Program-made: the position numbers and the translations under genes | Notes under the pieces: generated by a model | Seen by the model: the letters and a program-made list of their open reading frames with translations, nothing else | Databases searched by the model: none | What the model was told of the DNA's origin: nothing | Shown here: positions 25,501 through 37,505 of the stretch, one piece after another | How positions within the stretch are numbered: the first letter of the stretch is position 1 | Layout: every line of letters begins with the position of its first letter | Source: Lingula anatina | Taxonomy: Eukaryota > Brachiopoda > Lingulata > Lingulida > Lingulidae | Direction: 5' to 3' | DNA: 64,000 nucleotides | Assembly (NCBI RefSeq): GCF_001039355.2 | Contig: NW_019775495.1 | Location: 130,977 to 194,976 of the forward strand

Positions 25501-27152
25501 GAAGAGGTGTACTACCATGCTGAAGATATACAATGTTTTCATTAAAACTATATACCATAAAGACAAAGTCATAATGTATAATTGATATTAAAATAAAATG
25601 CGTTTCAATTAAATGTTGAAAAGTTTGTGGTGTAATCTCCGTCTTATTTGTACAACTGTCTACATGATCTACACTGCCATGTTTATACAGGTAACAGCAG
25701 CATATATATATAGACAGCGTTAGTGAGTGTTGCGTTTTGGTTATATATTAAGAGGACATTTTGTTTGATACATGCAATTGGCAGAACTATGTATCATGCA
25801 TTACAATATATAACAAATATTTCAAATAAAATACATATACCTACCTCGTCTCTACTGCAGGGATCAGCTCCGTGCTGAATGAGTAGAGCTGCTACATCGC
25901 TGTGACCATGCGTAGCAGCGTCATGAAGAGGTGTACGTCCACACTAAAGACATATACAAATATTTTCATTTTAACGATATACCACAAAGGCAAAGTCATG
26001 ATGTTTAATTGATATTTAAATAAAATGAATTTTAATAAAATGTTGAAAAGATTGTGGTGTAATATTTGTCTCATTTGTGAAACAGTCTACATGATCTACA
26101 CTGCCATGTTTATAACAGCAGCATATATATATAGACAGCGTTAATGAGTGTTGCGTTTTGGTTATATATTAAGAGGACATTTTGTTTGATACATGTAATT
26201 AGAAGAACTATGTATTATGCATTACAATATATAACTAATATTTCAAATAAAATACATATACCTACAAGGTCTGTACTGCAGGGATCAGCTCCGTGCTGAA
26301 TGAGTAGAGCTACTACATCGCTGTGACCACCCTCAGCAGCAAAATGAAGAGGTGTACGTCCATCCTGAAGATGCAGAATTTTTTAGGTCAACGATTATGT
26401 CATGTGGCCATAATTATGATATATCAGTGACATAAATGAATAAATAAATATATAAATCATTAAGAAGTGTGCCCGTTGTTTGTGCCTCACGATAAAGTAA
26501 CAATTATATGCGACGTTGCGTCTACACCATAGGCAGCGTTATGAAAATGAGTTTGACTACTCCGAAGATATACTGTTTTCATATCCTATCACGACAGTAG
26601 CATAATGAATAAATTATCTAGTTGATCAATTTACTACTTAATTAAACATTAGTGTTCCCCAGGATTTATGTCAGACGTTCAACACCATGATTACCGCAGT
26701 GTAGAGGCGGTCTATTTGATGACGGCGTTTGAAAATGGGGTGTTTATGATACATCGGAGATGCAGCTTATCGTTCTTCAGCTAATATAAAAAAGCTTCTA
26801 TTCAATGCAATACCTGTTATATACATCAAATTCTACTATGTGAAAATGTCATTAACGCTCAATATAATCGACCTTCTGTCCTTTGCTGAGACTATACTCG
26901 GTATTTATAAATGCATTCTGTAATAGCACGTATACATATACCTTATTTTATTATATGAATTTTAATGACTAATTATATTCCATAAAGCTATCAAGTAGTA
27001 TGAGAGCAACTACTTTTCATTATTGATCTCAAGACAGGCAAACTTACACCCCATTCATCCGTCCTCTCGTTTACGTACCATGCTCCAGTCTCTAACAGTC
27101 CCCGCACTTTGTTGATATCACCACTCTCTGCAGCCTCGTGGAGTGGGTACAT
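19912..27152 (-). CDS. ANK-TIR gene A: ankyrin array, helical region, TIR domain, coiled coil
   Basis: Fourteen minus-strand exons agree in phase and give 634 codons. N-cap: 27152-27048. Eight 99-nt ankyrin exons begin (low end) at 26266, 25845, 25421, 24999, 24575, 24164, 23748 and 23338. C-cap: 22916-22830. Helical region: 21742-21526 and 21325-21178. TIR: 20969-20566. Coiled coil: 20063-19912, TAG stop. The TIR (about residues 451-584) has box 1 YDAFLVHSSDD, box 2 APRDFTYGK (RDF 491-493) and WCQYE (526-530), with the glutamate aligned to the catalytic residue of NADase TIRs. No signal peptide or membrane segment is seen, so it should be cytosolic. TIR domains signal through adaptors or cleave NAD; which applies is not shown. 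An upstream ATG at 27179 is possible. Non-coding 5' exons are probably missing. Confidence 0.88.
21086..21110. repeat. TA microsatellite in the intron before the TIR exon
   Basis: About 12 TA units. The copy-2 gene has a longer tract at 37464-37502, a length difference typical of alleles or recent duplicates. Confidence 0.7.
22245..22526 (+). pseudogene. THAP-domain fragment inserted in an intron of gene A
   Basis: ATG at 22245 opens MPQYCCVPECQSRQGGHNF, the start of a C2CH THAP zinc finger (usual form MPxxCCVPGCxxxxGHxF). The frame reaches a TGA at 22329-22331, where THAP domains have a conserved tryptophan (LRxKW); a TGG to TGA change would explain it. The sequence then runs to an N at 22527 and a T tract. 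Copy 2 lacks this segment. It may be a relic of a P-element-type transposase or a THAP retrocopy. Confidence 0.65.
22527..22582. repeat. N followed by a long poly-T tract
   Basis: One ambiguous base precedes about 55 T residues. Copy 2 has a shorter T tract at the same place (about 38739-38758). This is a likely assembly weak point or the poly-A end (reverse) of a retroposed insert. Confidence 0.6.
23338..26364 (-). repeat. Gene A ankyrin exon array: eight 99-nt exons in about 420-bp units
   Basis: Each exon is 99 nt, phase 0 at both ends, and encodes one 33-residue repeat of the form xGxTPLHxAAxxGHSDVAAL. Introns of about 320 bp are themselves repeated, with shared blocks such as GTTGCGTTTTGGTTATATAT. 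The three exons at 24575, 24999 and 25421 plus their introns are nearly identical, pointing to recent unit duplication. Residues 1, 3, 8, 11, 12 and 33 vary; the framework hardly does. Confidence 0.9.
26521..26565 (-). pseudogene. Relic ankyrin exon between N-cap and first repeat of gene A
   Basis: On the minus strand the sequence reads HFHNAAYG after a CAAACT, resembling TPLHNAAxG of the functional exons. The rest of the repeat and a usable donor are missing. The same relic lies at 43391-43437 in gene B and 59599-59645 in gene C, so it decayed before the genes split. Confidence 0.5.
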
Positions 27153-28065
27153 TCTTATGAGACTGTATATTGGAAACACAGTGACCTCTTACTGCAGGCG
27201 TGGTTTGCACAGTCCACCTGGAATGGTTATTATCCATTTTCTATATTCACATGATAAGCACCAGACACAGATAAACAGGTAATGCATATTTTGAAATGCC
27301 TTTACATGACAATTGCCAGGGGGAGATTTTCTTCACCTTTCACCCGGCCAAATATAAATGAATAAAGAAATAAATGAATAAATATGGACAAATAAATAAA
27401 ATAAACAAAAGTTCAATGTCATGTGATAAATTTCGAAAATAATTAACAGTTTTTAAATGAAATTATTTGATTAGGTTTCACACAAATGTCATTCTCAGCA
27501 TATAGAATGCTGGGATTTAAAAAAAGTCCTCCATTGTAAATCCTGTTCAAAATCACAGTTGGCACATACTAAAATTTATTGTAAAATAAACCTTCAGATT
27601 CACAATCTAATTCATTTGTACAACTGTACGTACACGGTCCTACATTCAAAAGGTTACAAGCACACCCAGTTAATTCAAAATCAGTGAACCTTGCTACGAG
27701 GACTAGGCAGTGGGGATGCCGGAAAAGTCCCGATTGTGTTTACTTGGTAACACATATATATAGATACAATGTTTCCAAAGAGAAATTATATACTGGTACG
27801 TGCTAGATGTATAAAATAACCAGTATAAAATATAAAAATTGTTTCATCTTGACCACAGTATTGATATAAATCACTACAGTACTTCTTAATATCTTTTCGG
27901 AGATATCATATATTTTTTTTGTAATGACGCTGGGAATTCTAAATGTTTCGTATCCCTAATGCGAGTAGTTCTAAAGCAAAAGTGCAGTATTTGTGTACGA
28001 AACGTACAAACAGAAGGTTTTACTACCTATTTTATAACTACAGTATATACATATTCTATCTACCG

Positions 28066-28069
28066 ATAT

Positions 28070-28100
<31 letters not shown>

Positions 28101-28102
28101 TN
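28066..28102. repeat. TTTA microsatellite ending in N at the block junction
   Basis: About nine TTTA units run into an N at 28102; the next base begins copy 2. Gene A's upstream region is cut off here, while the equivalent regions of genes B and C continue for kilobases. Confidence 0.8.
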
Positions 28103-28673
28103 TACATTTTCACTGTCAAACCGGTCTATGAAAACCTGATTGACAATATAAGTACTTCTCTTAGTACATCAAATTATTGTCATTTGAGGTGAAAACATAT
28201 TTCAGCTTCTCATTAAAAAGTTTTTTTTTACTTGAAACTTTCAGTAAATATTTAAGTCTTGGATAAATAAAACTGTGCTATGTATATGATCCCACCCACT
28301 GCTAAGCTTTTTCTCATTAATTTTTTGGCATTTTTCAAAAAATTAATTAAATATCTTATTAACCTTTTCCAATTAGAAATCTGAGAAGCTGCTATTGTAA
28401 CAATGACTTTTTACAAATTAGAATAATTATTTCACATACAAAATGGTTCCCACTTTCTTTTAAATTTTAAACAAATTTTCACATATGATCACATGCGGTA
28501 TAACAGCAAAGACTTTGCAGCTAAGATGTAAAATTATGTTCAAATCTACTGGTTTCAAAAAAAACAAAGGATGAAAGAAAAGGAAAGAAAGAACTGGAAA
28601 TGGAGTATTAACAGCTTATTTTTATAACACTTTATACAGGTATACGTTGAATTTAATATTCATTGATTGCATA

Positions 28674-30461
28674 TCAGTCATCACTGTCATCATCTATGAC
28701 GCCTGACACTGAACCACCATGGGAAAACTTTCGCACTTTTTTCACAGGAACATCAGAATCACTGTCATCTGCATTTTGACCATCTTCGTCACTGGAATCG
28801 TCCGCAATTGTTCTGATTCTTTTAAATTTTGAACCCGTGTCGGTTTTATCACCCGATTTAACTGATGAAAAACTTGAAGTTCTTCTCTTCTGTAAACCAC
28901 AATTCTTTTTCTTCTTGGAATTACTGTGTCGAAAAGTGTCTTCATCATCCTCCTCATCTTCTTCTTCTTCTGAATTATTTTCGGCCAGAAACCCATCCAG
29001 TGACGAATCCTCACCACTGGTGTAGTCCGGATCAAAATTATAGCGATGATTTACTCGTATAAAATCATTCACAATCCGACGAGGTTTCAGGTGCTCATAA
29101 GATGAGCACTTGCCATTGGAAGGGACTTCAATTTTGTCAAACACATCCCTCTTGTTTGGCATTACAAATGTCTGGGCTTTTCGGCTTTTTATTCTGTCCG
29201 AGGCCCTGGGAGTCACCCCTGGGGTTTTGTATGGATCTCCTGGGGGGTCTTTCTGTTGTGTTCTTGGTGTGCGCAGCTGTGACAAAGGTATATCACCTGA
29301 ACTGTCACTGTCATCACCTGGGATTTGTTGGGACGTCCTCTGCATTACTCCTAAATTTAGTGTCCTAAAAGAGTGCAAGGTAAAGTATATTACAATCCAC
29401 ACTGAACTTGGACATGAAGTACATGTATTTGGATGATGTGCCACAGTACAATGTAGGTCATACATGTATAGGACGGTAGGGAATACCTTTTGTGTTCCGC
29501 GTGATTGGCCTTGTTTTTTTTAGCGTGATGCACTATTTGAGCCCAATATTCAGAGTGAAACATGATTCAGGAATTTTTAGTGATTGGTGATTGACCTGAA
29601 TATACATGTAACTTTGTTATTGGTGATTGAGCTGTTTTCATTCTTAGTGATGGGTGATTAAGGGGGGGGGGGGGGGGGGTATTCCTACCCTTCTATACTA
29701 CATGCAGCCTCCAGCAACCTTTTCTAGAAATATACTGGAATGGAAGTACTACTGTCACAAAATCTGGGCATTTGATGTTCAAGGCCTAACTAAGGGGACG
29801 TCATTTTCACAAGTCTAGAAACTTTACGGGGGAAGGGGGGGGGGAGTAAATGCCCTCACTCCTGCAAAAATGATAAAAATCATGATCGGAGCCGAATTGC
29901 TGTCAAAATTTGCCAACAAAAGACATAATAATTTGAAGACTTTCATCTTGTACTCTCTGAAGGAGGGGGTGGCTGGGAAAATCTCTTTGTAGGCTTGTGA
30001 AATGCATTGGCAGGCCCCCTGTCGAAGTGTATGCGTCCGTTTATGCAATTGCAAACAATGCAAGACAAATTAGGCCTTAGGAGAACAAAGAAAGCTATTA
30101 TCCCTGGCCATAACTGAATTCATTTGAGTATGATATCTGTAAAAATGACAAAATCAAAACGTCGTTGGCGACCAAGCTTGAAGTTCAAGCGGGAAAATAA
30201 AATTACTGTTTTATCAGACAATGTCCGGCTAGTGTGCAGTTTAACCCTGTGAGTGAATGCTGTTACTACCTGTAAATTATAGAGTTGTAAGTCCCTTGCA
30301 ATGCTCAAACAAACGAAGAAGAAGTGGCACCAGATTAAAATACCAAACTTTCACCACTTAACTGTTAAAAAGGCGACAGAATAGAAACCTTGGTTACCTC
30401 TCGACCCCACTCGCAGCATATTACACAGCTTTTCCTGCATAGAGTCGCCACCTATCCACAT
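28674..30461 (-). pseudogene. Acidic nuclear-type protein, copy 2, with exon 2 inverted
   Basis: Exon 1 (30461-30398) and exon 3 (29364-28674) are intact and closely match copy 1. Exon 3 has a shorter glutamate run and substitutions such as TLNLGVMQ for SLNLGIMQ. The 133-nt exon 2 (30116-30248) lies on the plus strand because a 178-bp segment is flipped. Splicing exon 1 directly to exon 3 joins phase 1 to phase 2 and shifts the frame. The full protein therefore cannot be made as assembled, unless translation starts inside exon 3 (ATG in GVMQRTSQQ). Confidence 0.75.
30116..30293. other. 178-bp micro-inversion relative to copy 1
   Basis: The segment GAATTCATTTGAG to GAGTTGTAAGTC is the reverse complement of 13752-13929. 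Flanks (GGCCATAACT on the left, CTTGCAATGCTC on the right) are collinear in both copies. The breakpoints carry no long inverted repeats. Confidence 0.9.
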
Positions 30462-30908
30462 CACGGTGTACTAAAAGTTCTGCGCATCTAGGAAGCTGAT
30501 GTGTCGCTCATCTCGTAACTGTAAACACAACGATTTGACATATAAGCTTACATTTTAAAGTGAGTAACCAGTTATTTAAAGAGTTGAGAGGTTTTTAAAA
30601 GTAAATGTTTAGTTAGTATTGATCACTGCTAAGTTCATGTCAAAAATGAGTACCATAAATTTTGACATAATGTAAAATTTGCCAGTATTTATACAGTACA
30701 GTATTATTTCACGTTCTTATACCACTACCAGAAAGTGTTCACCCTCAGTCGGAGATAAACGTAAATAACTGAATTATAAATTAAATTGTAACAAGTGTTA
30801 GCATTCTTCTAACAGTGTACTGTAGTTTGTACATGTACTAGTACATGTTAAACAAGACATATTTGTCTATAGTCTATATCATGTAAACTTTACCAGCACT
30901 GTAGTTAA

Positions 30909-30946
30909 TTTGACCAAGGAGTTATATTATAACTCCTTGATTTGAC
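30909..30946. repeat. Tiny hairpin insertion with 6-bp duplication
   Basis: A palindrome with 12-bp perfect arms (CAAGGAGTTATA and its complement around one T) lies at 30915-30939. It is flanked by direct TTTGAC copies at 30909-30914 and 30941-30946. Copy 1 has a single TTTGAC at the matching site, so this is an insertion with target duplication or a templated insertion. Confidence 0.8.
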
Positions 30947-31115
30947 TATACAGCCTATAGACTGTAGTCTGAAATCATGTTATTTTATTTATATGCATGC
31001 ACATGTACATGTATGAACTACTGTCGTAATTTGTACATTCATAGTTATATACACTGTTCACACTACCGTAATCTGTTCATTCTAGATTGGGTTGAACTGT
31101 TCATGTTAACTGCTC

Positions 31116-32015
31116 ATGGCAGATTTCAACATTGTAAAAGCAGGATGGCTTCAAAGACAGAGTAAGTTATCTGCTTCCTCAATGTTTTTCATGTTATGAT
31201 TGCCAAACATGTACAATACTACTGTAGTTACCAGTTTCACTCTCAAAAATTTGTCATAAAAATTTACTGTTGTAAGGTATGATTTAAGTCATCATATGTC
31301 TCAAGTTTGTGTTTTTAAAAATTAAATTCAAATGATTAGCTTGATGTTCATTTGAAAATGATTATGAATAAAGTTTCATTTCATTTGCCACTTATCAGAA
31401 GATAACACATCCAAGGTATACCTATTTTGGCAACAGAACTCATTGGTTTATGTAATGATACATTAATTATTCTGCTTAGGTTCAATTCTGCGAAGGTGGA
31501 AACGTAACTGGTTTGTCCTCTATCAAAATGGTGACTTGAAAATGTTTGAGAGTGCCGACAGCCATTACTCGGAGTGGACTCTGGTGATGAAGATAGAATG
31601 TCTGGCTATTCTGTCTGGAGAACAGGTATGGGGCACAGTTGTGTACACACACACACACGCACGCACGCACGCACGCATGCACACACACACACTAATTACT
31701 GGATAAGTTAAACCAAGGAATATTACATACACAAAACTTTTGCTGAGAACAACTAATTAGTCTGACCGACTTTGAAAAAAATTGTGTGAAAATCATTGAA
31801 AACTGGTAGTCTGTTTTAGATGTAGGTTATTGAAAAAAAAAAGAGATACTTTATTGCACATTAATTTCTTGATTAGTGAACCAATTGATTTAAAACTATT
31901 TTCAGTGTGGTGTCACTCCCCCAGAGGGCACTGGTAAAGAGTGTCTGCTGAAGATTGTCGGAAGAGGCAATAACACTTACCAACTGTGTGCTGATACGTT
32001 AGATGATATGACGTA

Positions 32016-32052
<37 letters not shown>

Positions 32053-33324
32053 TTACAAACAAAGCAACAAACATATCGGGGGAAGAGGCAGTACTGTAAT
32101 TATCATTATTACTTAAAAACAAATTTATCAACCTCATCCTGTAACAGATGAAAATAAATCTTATATAATATAGTGATAATTCAGTTGCTTCATTTATATA
32201 AAAAAAAGACGAGAATCCTCAACCTTGAGTTGTATGACACTGTTTTCCAGTGCTTATATAATATATATAATGTTAATTCAGTTGATCCGTTTATAAAAAA
32301 ACAAAAAAAAAAACAATAATCCTTAATTTATTTGATTCATTAACGAAAAAAAAGACAATAACCCTCAATGTTGAGTTTTATGCCACTATATTTTCCAGTG
32401 CCTGGAAGATAGCCTTAGAACAGGCCAGAGTCCTGACTACAAGGAGCGCCAAGGATGCCCCACCCACATATTCTGAAGCAGTTGGTACTACAGGAACAAA
32501 TGGGGGACAGTTCCCTTACTCCCAACCCCAAACCTTGGCTTCAGCGCCTCCATATGTACATGTGTATCAAGAGAACATGTCCAGTGGTGCTGGGTATTCA
32601 CAACAGCAAATGGCAGCGGCTTCTACTCCATATCCCCAACAGCAAATGGCGGCGGCTTCTACTACATATCCCCAACAGCAAATGACGGCGGGTTCCACTC
32701 CATATCCACGCCAGCAAGTAGCATATAGTTATCCTGGCCAAGTTTACTATGGGTCAAACCCACCTCCCATAGGTAATAAGGCTGGGGCTGTTAGCAGGTC
32801 TATGGCTGGTTTTAAACTGCTTTATAGGAGGTTTTAAGATGATTAAAAAGCTGGTTTTAGTTTTTGTGTAAAGGTGGCGTGAGACTGGTTTGAAGCCGTT
32901 TGCAGGCTGGTTTGAAACAAATGGTTTAAAACAGGTTTTCAGCTGATTAAAAAATTTATTTTATATCTTTTTTTTTTTTAAGCTAAAGAAAATGAAAATG
33001 AAAAATATGCCTCTTGATAACCAACAAAACCATTGATTGCCAGATTACAAAATAACCATTTTTAGTCATAAAACAAATTTAGACAGAAAGCTACTGACAA
33101 AGACCATTTATTTTGAGAGATGGAAAGGATGTTGTACATTTTTATTGGTTATTTCAGTTCAACACTCTGGACAGCAGCAAGTAGTGTACGTAGACGGAAA
33201 TTATTATCCTGTAGATGGATGCAGACGCAGAAGAAGAAACAGCATAGACGGCAGTGACGTGGCCCTGGGGATGGTTGCTGGAGCTGCACTGGGCTCGATG
33301 ATGTTCATGCCGCTGTATTGGTAG
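31116..33324 (+). CDS. PLEKHB2-like: Evectin / PH-domain family B protein, copy 2
   Basis: Exons 31116-31161, 31480-31625, 31906-32012, 32399-32772 and 33158-33324 join in phase (279 codons). Exons 1-3 have the same lengths as in copy 1 and the PH domain is unchanged by eye. Exon 4 is 69 nt shorter because of fewer repeat units, and exon 5 has one extra arginine codon before NSIDGSD. PPTY motif and C-terminal anchor are kept. It is either a second functional gene or the other allele. Confidence 0.92.
32601..32719 (+). repeat. In-frame coding VNTR of evectin copy 2
   Basis: About three units of the 36-bp repeat seen five times in copy 1; frame is preserved. Confidence 0.8.
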
Positions 33325-34873
33325 CTGCTGTGACCTTGACATTATCAGACTAAAATAGAGGAGGTTCACCGACTTGGTTTGTGAAGAGTAGAGAAGTCTG
33401 TTGAATGCAAAGGCAGTGGAGATTCCATTTGTAGAGAAAATGACATACTTTACATTTTACTTCAATTATTTTTGAATATATGATATCATTTTTTTGTCCA
33501 TTTATTTTATTTTATAATTTTATTTCTCAGTTATTTTTGTCTTGGTATCTTTGAGCACACTTGTTGGCTCAATCTAGTGGTATATATGATGGTACATTTG
33601 TATGTTATTTCTAATATGTACATAATATGTTTACCTTTGGAAAAAAATGTGATTTTTCATTGTATTTCTCTGCGGTAAAAAAGCGATTTTAAGATAGTGA
33701 AGAATTTGATAAGGAAAAAGTCTGTGAGTGAAGTATTCCTTTTTTTCTTGGCAAAACAATCTCCTGCATTTCTTTAATGAGACATTCTTTCATATTGGGG
33801 AGGGAGGAGGAAGCCTGATGGGTTGTAAATAGAAACTTTGGAAAAACCAGTTGCTATGGACATTCCAGTAAGATTTTATGAGTTGTTATTTTCAATGAGG
33901 TGTGTGTATTACCACCAGCATGTGTTTGATGTGCCCAGTCTAGTTGTTGGGACCTAGCCAGGAGGTGATAAGTCCTCTCTGATCCTGCAGTTGGGTTTGG
34001 CCTCCAAATGGAGATTTAAAAATATCATGTAGTTTGACATTTTTCTCAGACTGGACTTGAATCATAATATGTGTAGTATGTTATACTTAAAACAAGGACT
34101 CTACAGCTGATGATTGGATCCTTTTGATCAAACTTCTACAGCTGATAATATTTCTTTAATTCTGGGTTTACTGTCTGTCATGACATTTATTTCTTTATTT
34201 ATTTATGGTGAAAGGGATAATATACAGACACAATCTCACACTGTTTTACTGCAGTTTTCTTCCTTTTTTAATCAAGAGTAGAGGCTACAATGTCATTCTG
34301 TTTGTTTGAGTCCTTTATCTAAAAGTCAGATATTTGCATTTACCTTGAAACATTGAAATTTGATTTTCTTCAGTTTGATATCTTTTGAAATACACATGTC
34401 TGTGGTACTCGTTAGCAATTCTGTATTTGTGGATTACAGCGTCCTCATTATAAGTGAGTTACATTATTTTAGTTCATAAATTCTTATTTTCCCTATTTAT
34501 TCTTGTTATATATTCACGATGTCAAATAAAGAAAGCTTTTGTCTCTGTGTAATGGAGTATTTTCATTTATTCAATATATATATGACAAATATGTTGCACT
34601 TTGAAATGTCTGATAGCTTTTTGTAAGCATTTTATATACTCTAGATATTGAGAAATGTATGTTTTTTCCAAAATATGTTCTTGTATATTTTTATCAGCCA
34701 TCTGTCTCTCTATGTATATTCTGGATGTGATTATATATACTAGCAATTATAAAATATCCTTTTTCTCAGATATGTTACTTTATCCCTTATATGTGAATAA
34801 ACTTTTGCAAATAAATTTTTGCACAACTCTTTTTATTCTTTGTTAACACTAGAAAATCACTCCGAGAGCACAG

Positions 34874-35346
34874 ACCTCCGTCAAGGCAGCAATTTTTTAT
34901 TATTATTGATTATTGATCCGGATCAAAAACTAATCATCTGTTCCTTGGCCCACTTTTGACAGTTCCTGAAAATTTCATCAAAATCGGTCCATAACTTTTT
35001 GGGTTATGTTGATGATTGGTTTTTGATTATTGATTGATTAATGTTCTGGATCACCACCAAAAACTAATCACTTCTAAGTTAACCCATTTCCTACCTACCC
35101 TGAAAATTTCATCAAAATCGGTCCATAACTTTTTGAGTTATGTTGATGTAGGTTTTTGATTATTGATTGATTAATGATCTGGATCACCACCAAAAACTAA
35201 TCACTTCTAAGTTAACCCATTTCCCACCTACCCTGAAAATTTCATCAAAATCGGTCCATAACTTTTTGGGTTATGTTGACGACAAACAAACAGACAGACA
35301 GACAGACAAACAGGGGCGAAAACATAACCTCCTCCTTGGCGGAGGT
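34874..35346. mobile_element. MITE-like element, copy 2
   Basis: Counterpart of 18517-18987, with the same inverted ACCTCCG ends, internal repeats and (CAGA)n tract. It differs by small indels, including an extra CCT near the right end. Confidence 0.7.
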
Positions 35347-36273
35347 AAAAAATATTCATTCTGTACAACATAATCTGTTGTAAACATGAAATCATCTTGG
35401 AAACAAAAGGAATGTCAACAGAACTAGTTATGGGTGAAAACTGAATAAAGATGAACAAATCAGATGACGTTGAATTTTAAGAACAACACACTCATCCTAT
35501 CCTAACATCTAACAACTGTACTTCATTTGGACTCGTACTAAACTTGTATTCACAAATGAGGTTAAATATAAACTAAAAGGCAATATCAAATGAGCCTGCA
35601 TTATTGACATCCATAAAACGTATATAGTTATAGACCAATCCAAATAATGTGGTCTTTAAAGAGACTAAACATCAAAATAATTAATTTACTCAATTACTGT
35701 AAATTACTGTTTTATCATTATTATGATAAAATCAACATACACAATCAAATATTCTCAATAAAAAGCTGAAAATAATCCAAGCGGAAAGGGAAATCAAAAG
35801 CGATTACTCCATTAAAAATATAATCTTACAAGCTTTGCTACATAGGCAATGTCAGACAACTACTAGTACATGTAATTTGATGTTGAAGATGACGTCTTAA
35901 CTTTCGTTTTGCGTGAAATCGGTCTCAGACTAGAACCCAATGCACAGTTGCCCAAGGAACAGCAGTGTACGAACTTGAAAACGTCCCCAAATCATACTTT
36001 GATTTATGGACAAACTTTCGAACAAAGTGTCTGAAAAACTTAAGGTACAAGGATCGAACCACATGTACATATTTCCCTATGATCCGGCTGACCAGCATTG
36101 CGTGCTCTATAGGGCTGATGAACCTGCGCTGCATGTAGAGACAGAGGCAGCTGGGAATTATGTAAATCACAAATGAGGTTAAATTGAGTACAGAAATCTG
36201 AGGACACTTTAAGCGTAATTATTCCACACATAATCCACAGAAGTTTTCTGCACCACGTTTCTAGCTGTATGTT

Positions 36274-37461
36274 CTAACTGGGAACTCCTGTCGCTGGCAT
36301 TGCCGCCTGAAGTCTTTTGACCAAAGTGGTGGAATCTGCCAATCGTTGGCGCGTGTCTTCAAGTTCCGCTTTCAGCACTTCATTCTCTAGTTTCAATGTT
36401 TGATTTTCGAGCAGAAGCTGGCCGTAAAGAGGCTCGGTGCCGGAGCCTGAAGAAAAAAAAAACACGAATTTATTAACAAAACCAAAACCCAAAACCAGCC
36501 GGCTCACCTTCATAATAATAACAGAAACAGTGTTTATACTACTGGTGTATTACCGTTAATTTCTGCACGACCTCATAAAGGCAAATGCATATAGAGGATG
36601 GAGGAAATAGATCAGTTTCTTAAGTAAGACAAAAATGGGTTTATAAACAAACCGGTGTAACGTGACAGAGGGTCCCCCATTAGGAGAGACCTCTTCTTCT
36701 TCATTTATACAGGTAAACCTCGCCCTAGGTACTGAACCATTTAGGCCAGGCTAACCCTAACCGTTCTAACTGAATGGAGGGCGGACTTAATTTTATACTA
36801 CCCTTAGTTTCGTTACACTGATGCAAGACCCGCCCACCCTCCATGATATCCATGACATTCTATCACACAGTATCTGGTTACTTTGGTTAACTGGATTTAC
36901 CAGTACAATGTACATAGAACGATTGCCATGTTAATTACGTACCTTCAATAGTTTGAACAAGTTTGGGTAAGAAGTCATGCTGTCGAACTGAAATATATTT
37001 CATGGTTTTAAACCCAAGCGGGAGGTTCTCCTCTGGGAAATCCAACAGGATTGGAATGACGACGTCCTGACGTGAATCCACCGTCTTCTGTACCGCCATG
37101 TGCATTTCGTACTGACACCAAGAGCTCTTCATGAAGTTTTCAGAAAATACCACCAGGATGAATTTGGATTTTTCAAATGCGTCTTCCGTGGATGCTGGGA
37201 TGGGCTTCCCATAAGTGAAGTCACGTGGAGCGTAACAACAACGGACACCACGTGCCTCGAGTTGCTCACACACTCCTCCTACGGTCTTTCCGTCATCACT
37301 ACTATGTACCAGAAATGCATCGTATTGGTACGACTCGGTCTCCATACTGAAACCAATATAAGTCTCATTATTTAGTAAAAGAAACGAAATTTCTCTTTCA
37401 CGTAGGGACGAGTGTTTTTGTGTAACTTACACTTGCATATAACAACTGAGTACAGCGAGGG

Positions 37462-37505
<44 letters not shown>

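Larger units (their letters stand above)
11747..28101. repeat. Duplicated 16-kb block, copy 1
   Basis: From TACATTTTCACTGTCAAA onward this block repeats, in the same order and orientation, at 28103 and beyond. The offset grows from about 16,340 to 16,390 nt through small indels, then to 16,790 in the ankyrin array. It holds the acidic-protein gene, evectin copy 1 and ANK-TIR gene A. It ends in a TTTA repeat and an N at 28102, exactly where copy 2 starts. Confidence 0.9.

Noticed and set aside
23338-26364. Regular array of similar units with spacers, superficially CRISPR-like
   Set aside because: Units are about 420 bp with 99-nt coding exons and splice signals in an animal genome; not CRISPR.
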